Shown: positions 33,318 through 41,558, numbered from the stretch's first letter. The stretch is DNA of 64,000 nucleotides from Herbidospora solisilvae (GCF_009901565.1 NZ_WXEW01000008.1:248001-312000); one strand, 5' to 3'. Numbers and translations: made by a program. Notes: generated from the letters alone by a model not told the origin.

Positions 33318-34745
33318 ATGTTCAGAAAACTTCCTGGTGACGAGGCACGAAACCTCGTCACGACCACCCCGGACACGGCCGTCGTCTTCCGCCCGGCCGT
33401 CGTCACCACTCCCGCGATCATCACCCTCGTCATCTGGCTCGCCCGCCTGATCAGGGGCCTGGTCCGCTTCATCTGGCGGCACCCTGTCGTCGTCTTCCTG
33501 CTGGCGGGCTCGGTCGCGTGCCTTCATCTGTACGGCTGGCGCGCCACCCTCGCCCTCCTCGGCGTCGCCCTGCTCGCCAGCCTGTCGTGGGCGTTCAGCG
33601 ATCGGGCGTCGTTCCTCGGATACGTCGGCTGGCCGCTACTCGCCTTCGGGCGCTGGTTCTGGATCTACCGGCGTACCTGGCAACCGGTCATGACCATCTC
33701 GGGCCTCGGGCGGCATGTGCGGGGGCGGGACTACTCGCCCCGGCTCGTCCGGGTCGACTGTGACGGCTGGGCCGACAGGCTGACGGTCCGGATGCTCAAC
33801 GGCCAGTCAGTCAAGGACTGGACCGACCGCATCGACGGCCTGGCCCACGGCTTCGGCTCGCTCTCGTGCCGGGTCTCGGTCGCCTCGGCCGGTCACCTCG
33901 TCCTGACCTTCCCGCGCCGCGACCCGCTGGCCGCACCACTGCCCGCCGTGCCGGTTCCGCTCGTGCCGACCGTGGGGCCGGTCGAGATCGGAAGCCAGGA
34001 GGACGGTACGCCCCTGCGACTCAAGGTCCACGGAACCCACCTCCTGGTGGCCGGCGCCACGGGGGCAGGAAAGGGCTCCTTCATCTGGGGGACGATCCGC
34101 GGCCTGCTCGCCGCGATCCTGGCGGGCCTCGTGCAGGTCTACGCGCTCGATCCCAAGCGCATGGAACTCTCGTATGGACGCGAGATCTTCGGACGGCGAT
34201 ACGCGGCCACGCCGGAAAAGTGCGCCGACCTCCTCGACGAGGCGGTCTCGCTCATGCAGGAACGGGCCGACCGTTTCGCCGGCCGCCAGCGCTCACACAC
34301 CCCGACCACAGCTGACCCCTTCGTCCTGGTCGTCGTCGACGAGGTGGCGTTCCTGACCGCCTACCAATCGGACAAGGGCCTCCGTCACCGCATCACGGCG
34401 GCGCTGGCCACCCTGACGACCCAAGGCAGAGCGGTCGGTGTCGGCGTCCTGGCGGCGCTCCAGGACCCGCGCAAAGAGGTCATGAACATCCGCAACCTGT
34501 TTCCCGACAAGATCGCGCTTCGGCTCGACGAGTCCGAACAAGTGGACATGGTTCTCGGCGACGGCGCACGGGATCGCGGCGCACTGGCCGACCACATCTC
34601 ACCCATCCCGGAACTGGGCGCGGGCGTCGGTTACGTCCGACTGGAGACCAGCCCCGACCCCGTTCGGGTCCGTGCCGCCTACGTGTCCGATGAGGACATC
34701 CGCGACATGGTGCAGATCGTCACCGGAGCGGGTGAGGCCTTATGA
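33318..34745 (+). CDS. FtsK/SpoIIIE-type DNA translocase (TraB/TraSA-like)
   Basis: 475 aa from the ATG at 33318 (MFRKLPGDEARN); upstream in-frame sequence overlaps other genes. Two to three N-terminal membrane helices (about 30-110), then the motor: Walker A GATGAGKGS near residue 250, ALDPKRMEL, and Walker B FVLVVVDEVAFL near 340, followed by LTTQGRAVGVGVLAALQDPR. This is the single-protein double-stranded DNA conjugation pump of mycelial actinobacteria. It would move the element between hyphae. Coupled to the next gene by ATGA. Confidence 0.9.
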   Translation: MFRKLPGDEARNLVTTTPDTAVVFRPAVVTTPAIITLVIWLARLIRGLVRFIWRHPVVVFLLAGSVACLHLYGWRATLALLGVALLASLSWAFSDRASFLGYVGWPLLAFGRWFWIYRRTWQPVMTISGLGRHVRGRDYSPRLVRVDCDGWADRLTVRMLNGQSVKDWTDRIDGLAHGFGSLSCRVSVASAGHLVLTFPRRDPLAAPLPAVPVPLVPTVGPVEIGSQEDGTPLRLKVHGTHLLVAGATGAGKGSFIWGTIRGLLAAILAGLVQVYALDPKRMELSYGREIFGRRYAATPEKCADLLDEAVSLMQERADRFAGRQRSHTPTTADPFVLVVVDEVAFLTAYQSDKGLRHRITAALATLTTQGRAVGVGVLAALQDPRKEVMNIRNLFPDKIALRLDESEQVDMVLGDGARDRGALADHISPIPELGAGVGYVRLETSPDPVRVRAAYVSDEDIRDMVQIVTGAGEAL

Positions 34746-34891
34746 CGCTCGCCCACCTCCTCGAAGGCCTGCGCTGCTCCTGCTGCGGCGCACTCGATGT
34801 CCTGTGGCTCGACCTGGCGCGCGGCCTCATCGAATGCCGTGAATGCGGACAGAGCGCATTCACTTTCCCGGAGATCGGGGAGGGCGAATGA
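34742..34891 (+). CDS. 49-aa zinc-ribbon protein between translocase and Rep
   Basis: A 50-codon gene with 4-bp ATGA overlaps at both ends, with the translocase stop and with the RepSA start, so it is certainly translated in this operon. It contains a CSCCG knuckle at residues 12-16 and CRECG at 32-36: a compact zinc ribbon with a hydrophobic middle (LDVLWLDLARGLIE). A likely zinc-binding accessory to replication or transfer; no function is known to me. Confidence 0.75.
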   Translation: MTLAHLLEGLRCSCCGALDVLWLDLARGLIECRECGQSAFTFPEIGEGE

Positions 34892-36435
34892 AGATCACCC
34901 AACCGTCCGCCCGCGCGGCCGTCGAAGCGGTCGCCATCCAGAACGGCATCTGTGTACGCCCGGTGCCTGTCCGCCGGTACGACCTGGTGACCGGCCAGAC
35001 CAAGGTCATCGACATCCCGTGCGGCTCGACCCTGGAGACGAGATGCCAGAGCTGCGCCAAGCGCAACCGGCAGCTCAGGATGGCCCAGTGCCGGGAAGGC
35101 TGGCACCTCGACGAGGAACCGGTCACGACCACCGCAGAACCCGACTGGTATCAGAAGTACCTGATCGAACTCCGCGCCGACGCCCAGGCCAGGCGCGACG
35201 AATGCGAAAGCGCCGGCACCTCCACCGAGGACTATGACGGCGTCATCACCGAACTCAACACCGAGATCCGTCAGGCCGGCCTTCGCGGCGACGTCCTGCC
35301 CGACGAGAAGCCCCGGCGCACCAGATCGACCCGCCGCCGCCAAGACGCTCCCGACCTACCCAAACGCAAGATGGCGGCCACGACCCTCGGCAGGGTCTTC
35401 GAGGCCAACGGCAAGACCTTCCGGCCCTCCATGTTCCTCACGCTCACCCTGCCGTCCTACGGGCGCGTCAGAGACGGCGTGCCCGTCGACCCCGACGCCT
35501 ACGACTACTCACGTGCCGCCCGCGACGCGCTGCACTTCTCCAAGCTCGTCGACCGCTTCGTCCAGAACCTTCGCCGCGTGGCCGGTTACGACGTCCAATA
35601 CTTCTCGGCCGTCGAACCCCAACGCCGGTTGGCACCTCACCTGCACATGGCCATTCGCGGAACCCTGCCCCGCGCCGAGATCAAGCAGATAGCCGCCGCG
35701 ACCTACCACCAGGTCTGGTGGCCCTCCGTCGACACGATCCGCTTCGACGGCGACCACCTGCCCGTCTGGGAGGACGGCGCGGGCTACCTCGACCCCACGA
35801 CGGGCGAGATCCTGCCCACCTGGGACGAGGCCCTCGACGCCATCGACGAGCCGTTGCACGTCGTCCGCTTCGGCGCACAGGTCGATGTGAAGGGCGTGCT
35901 GTCGGGCACTCAGGATGCCGATCAATGCGTCCGCTACCTCGGCAAGTACCTCACGAAGAACATCGGCGACTGCCACACGCCGCAGAACGAGGCACAGCGC
36001 CGTCACCTCGACCGCTTCACCGACGCCCTGCGATACGAACCCTGCTCGCCGATCTGTCCCAACTGGCTCCGCTACGGCGTCCAGCCCAAGAACGCCAAGC
36101 CCGGAATGCGCCCGGGTGGCTGCCGCTCCAAGGCGCACAAGCCCGAACACCTCGGCTACGCCGGCCGCCGCGTCCTGGTCTCCCGCAAGTGGTCCGGCAA
36201 GACCCTCACCGAACACAAGCGCGACCGTAGGGCCTGGGTCCTGGAAGTCCTCGGCCTGCCCGGCGACCAGTCGGCCCCTGATCGCTACACCTGGCGGCCG
36301 GTGAAGCCCGGCGATGACGACGTCCCGTCCCTGACGAGACGCCTCCTCAAACAGATCTCCGAACGCCAACGCTGGCGGGCGGCGATGCATGACCCGCCCG
36401 ATGATCCTCCGGCGACCGGTCAGGCGGCGGCCTGA
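34888..36435 (+). CDS. RepSA-type replication initiator
   Basis: 515 aa from the ATG at 34888 (ATGA coupling). An N-terminal cysteine cluster CQSCAKRNRQLRMAQC is a probable zinc finger. FLTLTLPSYGRV, the HUH-like PHLHMAIRG motif and the downstream DADQCVRYLGKYLTKNI (Tyr-containing motif) fit rolling-circle initiators of the pSAM2 RepSA group. It would nick the element origin after excision. Length and operon place (after tra, before xis/int) match AICEs. Overlaps xis by one base. Confidence 0.85.
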   Translation: MKITQPSARAAVEAVAIQNGICVRPVPVRRYDLVTGQTKVIDIPCGSTLETRCQSCAKRNRQLRMAQCREGWHLDEEPVTTTAEPDWYQKYLIELRADAQARRDECESAGTSTEDYDGVITELNTEIRQAGLRGDVLPDEKPRRTRSTRRRQDAPDLPKRKMAATTLGRVFEANGKTFRPSMFLTLTLPSYGRVRDGVPVDPDAYDYSRAARDALHFSKLVDRFVQNLRRVAGYDVQYFSAVEPQRRLAPHLHMAIRGTLPRAEIKQIAAATYHQVWWPSVDTIRFDGDHLPVWEDGAGYLDPTTGEILPTWDEALDAIDEPLHVVRFGAQVDVKGVLSGTQDADQCVRYLGKYLTKNIGDCHTPQNEAQRRHLDRFTDALRYEPCSPICPNWLRYGVQPKNAKPGMRPGGCRSKAHKPEHLGYAGRRVLVSRKWSGKTLTEHKRDRRAWVLEVLGLPGDQSAPDRYTWRPVKPGDDDVPSLTRRLLKQISERQRWRAAMHDPPDDPPATGQAAA

Positions 36436-36641
36436 TGGACGAGTTGCTCACCGTCTCCGAAGCCGCCGCGCTGCTCCACACCTCCGAGCGCTTCGTCCGC
36501 CGCCTGATCGCGGAACGCCGCATCGAGTTCGTGAAAGTCGGCCGTCACGTGCGCATCCGTGAATCGGCCCTGATCGCCTTCGTCGTCGCGGGCACGGTCG
36601 CGCCCCTGACGACCCACGACGTCACGGGAAGGGTCGCCTGA
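36435..36641 (+). CDS. xis: Excisionase (Xis), MerR-type HTH
   Basis: 68 aa. MDELLTVSEAAALLHTSERFVRRLIAERRIEFVKVGRHVRIRESAL: the standard winged helix of excisionase-family proteins (sheltered HTH_17). It directs the integrase towards excision. Overlaps rep upstream and int downstream by one base each, the usual xis-int pairing. Confidence 0.85.
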   Translation: MDELLTVSEAAALLHTSERFVRRLIAERRIEFVKVGRHVRIRESALIAFVVAGTVAPLTTHDVTGRVA

Positions 36642-37948
36642 TGCCCAACAAGGACGGTCACCGACGCTTCGGCAGCATCCGCAAGCTGCCCTCGGGCCGA
36701 TTCCAGATCCGCTACCCCGGCCCAGACGGTCGCATCCGCTCGGGAACCGACACCTACGAACGAAAGGGCGACGCGGAGCGTGCTCTGTCCCTCGTCGAAG
36801 CCCAGATCATCAGAGGCGAGTGGACCGACCCGGACAGAGGCAAGATCAAGCTCAAGGACTACGCCGAGACCTGGATCTCACAGCGCCCCGGCCTGCGCCC
36901 CCGAACGGTCGACCTGTACACGTGGCTCCTTCGGAAACACATAACCCCGCACCTCGGCGGCGTCCAGGTGGCCAAACTGTCCACGCCGTTGATCAGGCAG
37001 TGGCGGGCCGACCTCCTCGGCAACGGCGTCTCGGTGTCGGTGGCGGCCAAGGCGTACCGGCTGCTGCGGGCGGTGCTGATGACGGCGGCGGAGGATGACC
37101 GGATCATCTCCGCCAACCCGTGCCGGATCAGAGGGGCCGGCGACGAGCACCCGGCGGAACGGCCCGTCCTGACCGTCGCCCAGGTCTTCGAACTGGCCGA
37201 CAGCGTCGGACGTCGTCCGGTCGGCAATGTCCGCCAGGTCAAGCCGGGTGCCTACCGGTTGCGTTTCCAACGGCACGGCGAGATGCGCGCCTTCCCTGAG
37301 ACGTTCACCACACGGGCCGACGCCGAGCGGGCGCTGTGGAAGATGGGCACGGACGGCCGAGCCGACCGCACCCAGGACCGTAGATTCCGCGCCCTGGTCC
37401 TCCTGGCGACCTTCGCAAGTCTGCGATGGGGTGAGGTGAGCGCACTCCGCCGCAGTGACGTCGACCTCGACGCCGGAACCGTGCGCATCCGGGCGGCCTT
37501 CGTCGAACGCGCGACCGGGGAACTGGTCCTCGGCCCGCCGAAGTCCAAGGCGGGCCGCCGCGTCGTCGGCATCCCGCAAGCTGTCGTCCAGGCGCTCAAG
37601 GAACACATAGAGATCTACGTCAAAGACGAACCGGGCGCGCTGCTCTTCCCCGGAGCGAAGGGCGGCGCGCTGCGGCGCAGCGGTTTCAACACCCGAACCC
37701 GCTGGGTCGACGTCGTCAAGGAGATGGGCATGCCCGGCCTCCATTTCCACGACCTCCGCCACACGGGCAACATGCTCGCCGCCGAGTCCGGCGCGGGCCT
37801 CAAGGACCTCATGGCGAGGATGGGCCACGACAACGTCAGAGCCGCCCTGATCTACCAGCACGCCGTACGCGGCGCGGACCAGATGATCACCGATGCCATC
37901 GACCGCCAGATCAAGAAGGAGGACGACGGCGAGCTAATGGCACGCTAA
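36641..37948 (+). CDS. int: Tyrosine recombinase integrase with an extra arm-type domain
   Basis: 435 aa. N-terminal arm-binding domain (RRFGSIRKLPSGRFQIRYPG...SGTDTYERKGDAERAL), core-binding domain (about 75-180), catalytic domain with Arg262 (SLRWGEVSALRR), His370-x-x-Arg373 (HDLRH) and Tyr405. Between residues about 192 and 245 there is an inserted copy of an arm-type domain (VKPGAYRLRFQRHGEMRAFPETFTTRADAERAL). It integrates the element into tRNA-Gly. The last codons (L-M-A-R-stop) are written in the tandem TAATGGCACG arm site. Confidence 0.92.
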   Translation: MPNKDGHRRFGSIRKLPSGRFQIRYPGPDGRIRSGTDTYERKGDAERALSLVEAQIIRGEWTDPDRGKIKLKDYAETWISQRPGLRPRTVDLYTWLLRKHITPHLGGVQVAKLSTPLIRQWRADLLGNGVSVSVAAKAYRLLRAVLMTAAEDDRIISANPCRIRGAGDEHPAERPVLTVAQVFELADSVGRRPVGNVRQVKPGAYRLRFQRHGEMRAFPETFTTRADAERALWKMGTDGRADRTQDRRFRALVLLATFASLRWGEVSALRRSDVDLDAGTVRIRAAFVERATGELVLGPPKSKAGRRVVGIPQAVVQALKEHIEIYVKDEPGALLFPGAKGGALRRSGFNTRTRWVDVVKEMGMPGLHFHDLRHTGNMLAAESGAGLKDLMARMGHDNVRAALIYQHAVRGADQMITDAIDRQIKKEDDGELMAR

Positions 37949-37955
37949 TGGCACG
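37934..37955. promoter_or_regulatory. Right arm-type site, overlapping the int stop codon
   Basis: CTAATGGCACG repeated twice in tandem. The first copy and the start of the second encode the last four residues and stop of the integrase. Confidence 0.65.
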
Positions 37956-37983
37956 GAAAGATCAATAGCCTCAGAAAACAATC

Positions 37984-38021
37984 AAGGCCCGGGTCGGGAT
38001 CTATCCCCTGACCTGGGCCTT
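37984..38021. terminator. Bidirectional hairpin between int and tRNA-Gly
   Basis: AAGGCCCGGGTC (37984-37995) pairs with GACCTGGGCCTT (38010-38021), one mismatch. On the minus strand it is followed by GATTGTTTT, so it mainly serves as the tRNA terminator brought in by the element; it would also stop int transcription. Confidence 0.75.
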
Positions 38022-38027
38022 AGTGGT

Positions 38028-38071
38028 GAGAGCGGGTGACGGGAATCGAACCCGCGCTGTCAGCTTGGGAA
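38028..38071. repeat. attR of the AICE (within tRNA-Gly)
   Basis: 44 bp identical to attL (26323-26366). It covers the 3' half of the tRNA, so the gene stays functional after integration. Confidence 0.92.
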
Positions 38072-38101
38072 GCTGATGTTCTGCCATTGAACTACACCCG
38101 C
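38031..38101 (-). tRNA. tRNA-Gly (anticodon CCC)
   Basis: 71 nt. The acceptor stem GCGGGTG pairs with CACCCGC. Anticodon loop TTCCCAA within the stem TCAGC/GCTGA gives anticodon CCC. The T arm contains GGTTCGATTCCC. No CCA is encoded. It is the integration target for the AICE and for the older elements whose att scars lie to the left. Confidence 0.93.
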
Positions 38102-38168
38102 AAGGTGCTCCGCCTACTCTACATGATCCACGCCAAGCCCACGCCCCCGTTCCCACTACCCTGTCGTC

Positions 38169-38744
38169 GTGCTGCTTTCAGATCGCGACATCAAGGCCGA
38201 GGTGGACAGCGGAAGAGTCCGTCTCACCCCCTACGACCCCGCCATGATCCAACCGTCCAGCATCGACGTCCGGCTCGACCGGATGTTCCGGGTCTTCGAG
38301 AACCACCGCTACCCCCACATCGACCCGTCCTGTGAGCAGCCCGACCTGACCCGGCTCGTCGAACCGGAGAAGGACGAACCGTTCATCCTCCATCCGGGGG
38401 AGTTCGTCCTGGCCAGCACCTACGAGGTCATCAAGCTTCCCGACGACATCGCCAGCCGCCTGGAGGGCAAGTCGAGCCTCGGCAGGCTGGGGCTGCTGAC
38501 CCACTCCACGGCCGGCTTCATCGATCCGGGGTTCGAGGGGCACGTCACCCTGGAGCTCAGCAACGTCGCCACGCTGCCCATCAAGTTGTGGCCCGGGATG
38601 AAGATCGGTCAGCTCTGTCTGTTCCGGCTGAGCAGCCCCGCCGAGCATCCGTACGGCTCGGCCGCGTACGGTTCGAGGTACCAGGGGCAGCGTGGACCCA
38701 CGCCGTCGCGGTCTTTCCTCAACTTCCACCGCACCAAGATCTGA
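38169..38744 (+). CDS. dcd: dCTP deaminase
   Basis: 191 aa from a GTG at 38169 ([12 protein letters not shown]). Trimeric dUTPase/Dcd fold with [11 protein letters not shown], the [13 protein letters not shown] motif and the catalytic [17 protein letters not shown]. It converts dCTP to dUTP; in several actinobacteria, including Mycobacterium tuberculosis, the enzyme also hydrolyses dUTP to dUMP. Length is standard. First chromosomal gene beyond the integration site, starting 67 bp upstream of the tRNA on the opposite strand. Confidence 0.93.
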   Translation: MLLSDRDIKAEVDSGRVRLTPYDPAMIQPSSIDVRLDRMFRVFENHRYPHIDPSCEQPDLTRLVEPEKDEPFILHPGEFVLASTYEVIKLPDDIASRLEGKSSLGRLGLLTHSTAGFIDPGFEGHVTLELSNVATLPIKLWPGMKIGQLCLFRLSSPAEHPYGSAAYGSRYQGQRGPTPSRSFLNFHRTKI

Positions 38745-38878
38745 GAACGAGCGAAAAACCTTATGTGTCAGGGGAAGACCGTTGGGCAACCATTAGGTGA
38801 CATCTACCTTAAGTTCACGTTCTGCCTGGTTGCCTCTACTCTTCTCTGCGGACAGTCCCCGCACATCTGGAGATCCAC
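38745..38878 (+). promoter_or_regulatory. Promoter region of the phosphate-transport pair, possible PHO box
   Basis: Contains AGGTGACATCTACC followed by GTTCACGTTCTGCC. Actinobacterial PhoP boxes are direct repeats of 11 bp starting GTTCA, so GTTCACGTTCT is one acceptable unit; a second good unit is not evident. Low confidence as an operator. Confidence 0.35.
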
Positions 38879-39496
38879 GTGCGTCTGCGTCTCACGCCCC
38901 GTGAGGACAGTTACTACGACTTGTTCGCCGACTCGGCGAACAACCTCGTCACAGCGTCACGGCTGCTGGTCGAGATCATCAGTGACGGTTCCGACCGTGA
39001 GGCTCTCGCTGAGAAGATGCGCGCGTGTGAGCACGCGGGCGACGAGCGTACTCACGCGATTCTGAACCGGTTGAACGAGAGCTTCATCACACCGTTCGAC
39101 CGGGAGGACATCTACAAGCTCGCCTCCAACCTCGATGACGTCATGGACTTCATGGAGGCGGCGGCCGATCTGATCGTGCTCTACCAGATCGACCACCTGC
39201 CGAAGGAAGTCGTGCGTCAGGTCGAGGTGCTCGAACGCGCGGCCGAGCTGACCGCCGAGGCGATGCCCCGGTTGCGGTCGCTCAACAACTTGAACGAGTA
39301 CTGGATCGAGATCAACCGTCTCGAGAACCAGGCCGACCAGGTCTATCGGCGCCTGCTGGCCAAGTTGTTCTCGGGCGAGTACGACGCCCTGACCGTCCTC
39401 AAGATGAAAGAGGTCATCGACCAGCTCGAGTCCGCGGCTGACGCGTTCGAGCATGTCGCCAACACGGTCGAGTCGATTGCGGTCAAGGAAAGTTAA
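38879..39496 (+). CDS. PhoU-like DUF47 phosphate-transport regulator
   Basis: 205 aa from a GTG at 38879. All-helical PhoU/DUF47 protein: YYDLFADSANNLVTASRLL, acidic metal-binding motifs CEHAGDERTHAIL and EINRLENQADQVYRRL, and ITPFDREDIYKLASNLDDVMDFME. It associates with Pit transporters and tunes phosphate uptake. The stop directly precedes the GTG of the transporter, so the two are one operon, as in Streptomyces (SCO4137-SCO4138 as I recall). Confidence 0.9.
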   Translation: MRLRLTPREDSYYDLFADSANNLVTASRLLVEIISDGSDREALAEKMRACEHAGDERTHAILNRLNESFITPFDREDIYKLASNLDDVMDFMEAAADLIVLYQIDHLPKEVVRQVEVLERAAELTAEAMPRLRSLNNLNEYWIEINRLENQADQVYRRLLAKLFSGEYDALTVLKMKEVIDQLESAADAFEHVANTVESIAVKES

Positions 39497-40495
39497 GTGG
39501 AGCTTGCGCTCGTCATCAGTGTGGTCGTCATCGCACTGGTGTTTGACTACACGAACGGCTTCCACGACGCGGCGAACGCGATCGCGACCTCGGTCTCGAC
39601 GCGGGCGCTGACGCCGCGGGCCGCCCTGCTGATGGCCGCCGTGATGAACTTCATCGGCGCCCACCTGGGGGAGCAGGTCGCCAAGACGGTCGGCAGCGGC
39701 ATCATCGAGCCGCCTGAAGGAACCCACGGTCTGGTGATCGTGGGGGCCGGGCTCGTGGGCGCGATCACGTGGAACCTGATCACGTGGTACTTCGGGTTGC
39801 CCTCGTCGTCGTCCCACGCGCTCATCGGCGGGCTCGTGGGGGCGGCGCTGGCGGCCAGCACGACCGTCCACTGGGATGGGGTGCTGGAGAAGGTCGTCGT
39901 GCCGATGATCCTGTCGCCGCTCGTGGGGTTCACCCTGGCGGGTGGCATCATGATCGCGATTCTGTGGATCTTCCGCAAGTCGAATCCCCATTCCACGGGC
40001 CGGGGTTTCCGCTACGCGCAGACGGTGTCCGCCGCGGCCATGGCCCTCGGCCACGGTCTGCAGGACGCCCAGAAGACCATGGGCGTGATCTTCCTCGCAC
40101 TGGTCGTCGGCGGCTACAACCAGCCCGGCGACAACATCCCTCAGTGGGTCATCCTGGCCGCCGCGGCCGCGATCTCCCTGGGCACCTACGCGGGCGGCTG
40201 GCGCATCATGCGCACCCTCGGCCGGCGCATCATCGCCCTCAACCCACCCCAGGGCTTCGCGGCCGAGAGCGCCGCCGCCACGGTCCTCTACGTGGCGGCC
40301 ATCGGCTTCCAGGCTCCCATCTCCACCACCCACACGATCACCAGCGCGATCATGGGCGTCGGCGCGACCAAGCGCCTGTCGGCCGTGCGCTGGGGCGTCG
40401 CGGGCAACATCGTCACGGCGTGGGTCCTGACGATCCCGGCGGCGGGCATCGTCGCGGCGATCACCTACTGGATCGCCCACGCGATCATCGAGTAG
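39497..40495 (+). CDS. pit: Low-affinity inorganic phosphate transporter (PiT family)
   Basis: 332 aa from a GTG immediately after the PhoU-like stop. About ten membrane helices. Both PiT signature repeats are present: FDYTNGFHDAANAIATSVST near the N-terminus with LPSSSSHALIGGL, and GHGLQDAQKTMG with ISTTHTITSAIMG in the second half. It imports metal-phosphate in symport with H+ or Na+. A hairpin terminator with a T-run follows. Confidence 0.93.
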   Translation: MELALVISVVVIALVFDYTNGFHDAANAIATSVSTRALTPRAALLMAAVMNFIGAHLGEQVAKTVGSGIIEPPEGTHGLVIVGAGLVGAITWNLITWYFGLPSSSSHALIGGLVGAALAASTTVHWDGVLEKVVVPMILSPLVGFTLAGGIMIAILWIFRKSNPHSTGRGFRYAQTVSAAAMALGHGLQDAQKTMGVIFLALVVGGYNQPGDNIPQWVILAAAAAISLGTYAGGWRIMRTLGRRIIALNPPQGFAAESAAATVLYVAAIGFQAPISTTHTITSAIMGVGATKRLSAVRWGVAGNIVTAWVLTIPAAGIVAAITYWIAHAIIE

Positions 40496-40510
40496 TCCCA
40501 CGTAAGGACG

Positions 40511-40547
40511 CAGGCGCGGGATCCCCGATCACGCGCCTGTTTCTTTT
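40511..40547 (+). terminator. Intrinsic terminator after pit
   Basis: CAGGCGCGGGATC pairs with GATCACGCGCCTG (one unpaired base), followed by TTTCTTTT. Confidence 0.85.
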
Positions 40548-40649
40548 CCCGTTACGGCCCCGCCCACCCCGGCACCGCCCGCCGCCCCCGGCGCTCCCCG
40601 GCATCCGGCGCCAGGCCCGCGCTCCCGGCACCCGCCGTCACGGGCAAGC

Positions 40650-41558
40650 TCACCGGGCCGGGGCGTACATCACGTCGACGTCCCACCGGCTGAAGCCCAG
40701 GCCCTCGTACAGCCCGATCGCCGCCCGGTTGTCCTCGTCCACGTACAGCATGACCTGCGACAACCCCAGCGACCGCAGGTGCGCGAGGCCCGTCAGGGTC
40801 AGCGCCTTCCCCAGGCCGGACCCCTGCTCCGCCGGATCCACCCCCACGACGTACACCTCGCCGATGGGCTCGTGCCCGTGGCCGCCGTCGCCGTGGACCT
40901 TCGTCCAGTGATAGCCCGTCATGGTTCCGTCGCGGAAGGCCAGGAAGAAGCCCGCGGGGTCGAACCAGGGCTCCTGTTCACGCCGCCGCACGTCCTCGAC
41001 GGTCCATGCGCCCTGTTCGGGGTGGTGGGCGAACGCGCGGGCGTTGAGGGCCACCCACTCCTTCTCGTCCCGGCCGGTCTCGAACGTGGTGATCCGCACG
41101 CCCTCCGGCACCCGCGCGGCCGGGAACGGCGCGAACAGGCTGCGGCGCATCTGCCAGAGCGAGCGCACCCGCTGGAACCCGGACGAGGCGGCCAGCCGCC
41201 CGGCGCCCGGGTGGTCGCCGTGGGCCCACAGGCGCAGCCGCCCGCCGGTCTCCATGAGGATCGCGTCCAGAAGCATGCGGCCGTAGCCCCGGCGGCGGGC
41301 GGCGGGGTCGATCACGAGTTCGCCGCTGGGGCCCTCGACCGTGTCGGTCGGGTCCACATGGGCAAAACCTGACAAAACGCCCGATTCATACAAAAGCGCC
41401 GTCTTGGCTCCGGGGTCGCCCCCGTACCGCAGATGGAGCATGACGTGCTCGTTCAGCGGGCGGACGCCGTCGGCGTCGGTCGCGGCCTGGACGAGCCGCC
41501 TGACCTCGGCAACCGTGTCGTCATCGAGTCGTTCCCTGATCTCCACGTGCGCGTTCAT
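40650..41558 (-). CDS. mshD: Mycothiol synthase (MshD), two GNAT domains
   Basis: 302 aa; start taken at the ATG at 41558 (MNAHVEIRERLD), three codons after another Met. N-terminal GNAT half with GELVIDPAARRRGYGRMLL; C-terminal half with the acetyl-CoA motif VVGVDPAEQGSGLGKALTLTGL and YVDEDNRAAIGLYEGLGF. It acetylates Cys-GlcN-Ins with acetyl-CoA, the last step of mycothiol biosynthesis. Mycothiol is restricted to Actinomycetota, which supports the organism call. Confidence 0.92.
   Translation of the reverse strand: MNAHVEIRERLDDDTVAEVRRLVQAATDADGVRPLNEHVMLHLRYGGDPGAKTALLYESGVLSGFAHVDPTDTVEGPSGELVIDPAARRRGYGRMLLDAILMETGGRLRLWAHGDHPGAGRLAASSGFQRVRSLWQMRRSLFAPFPAARVPEGVRITTFETGRDEKEWVALNARAFAHHPEQGAWTVEDVRRREQEPWFDPAGFFLAFRDGTMTGYHWTKVHGDGGHGHEPIGEVYVVGVDPAEQGSGLGKALTLTGLAHLRSLGLSQVMLYVDEDNRAAIGLYEGLGFSRWDVDVMYAPAR

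Larger units (their letters stand above)
26323..38071. mobile_element. AICE integrated in tRNA-Gly(CCC)
   Basis: Bounded by perfect 44-bp direct repeats (26323-26366 and 38028-38071); unit length 11,705 bp. Contents follow pSAM2-type actinomycete integrative and conjugative elements: GntR regulator, small coupled genes, FtsK/TraB-like DNA translocase, RepSA-type initiator, excisionase and tyrosine integrase, with int next to the tRNA end. Left side: two lower-GC cargo genes and a DUF5919/inositol-monophosphatase pair. All core genes read as intact, so the element may still excise, replicate and transfer. No Spd spread genes or Nudix gene are recognisable. Confidence 0.88.

Noticed and set aside
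38878-40501. 514-aa antisense frame across the PhoU/Pit operon
   Set aside because: Charged low-complexity sequence opposite two well-defined genes; a shadow.
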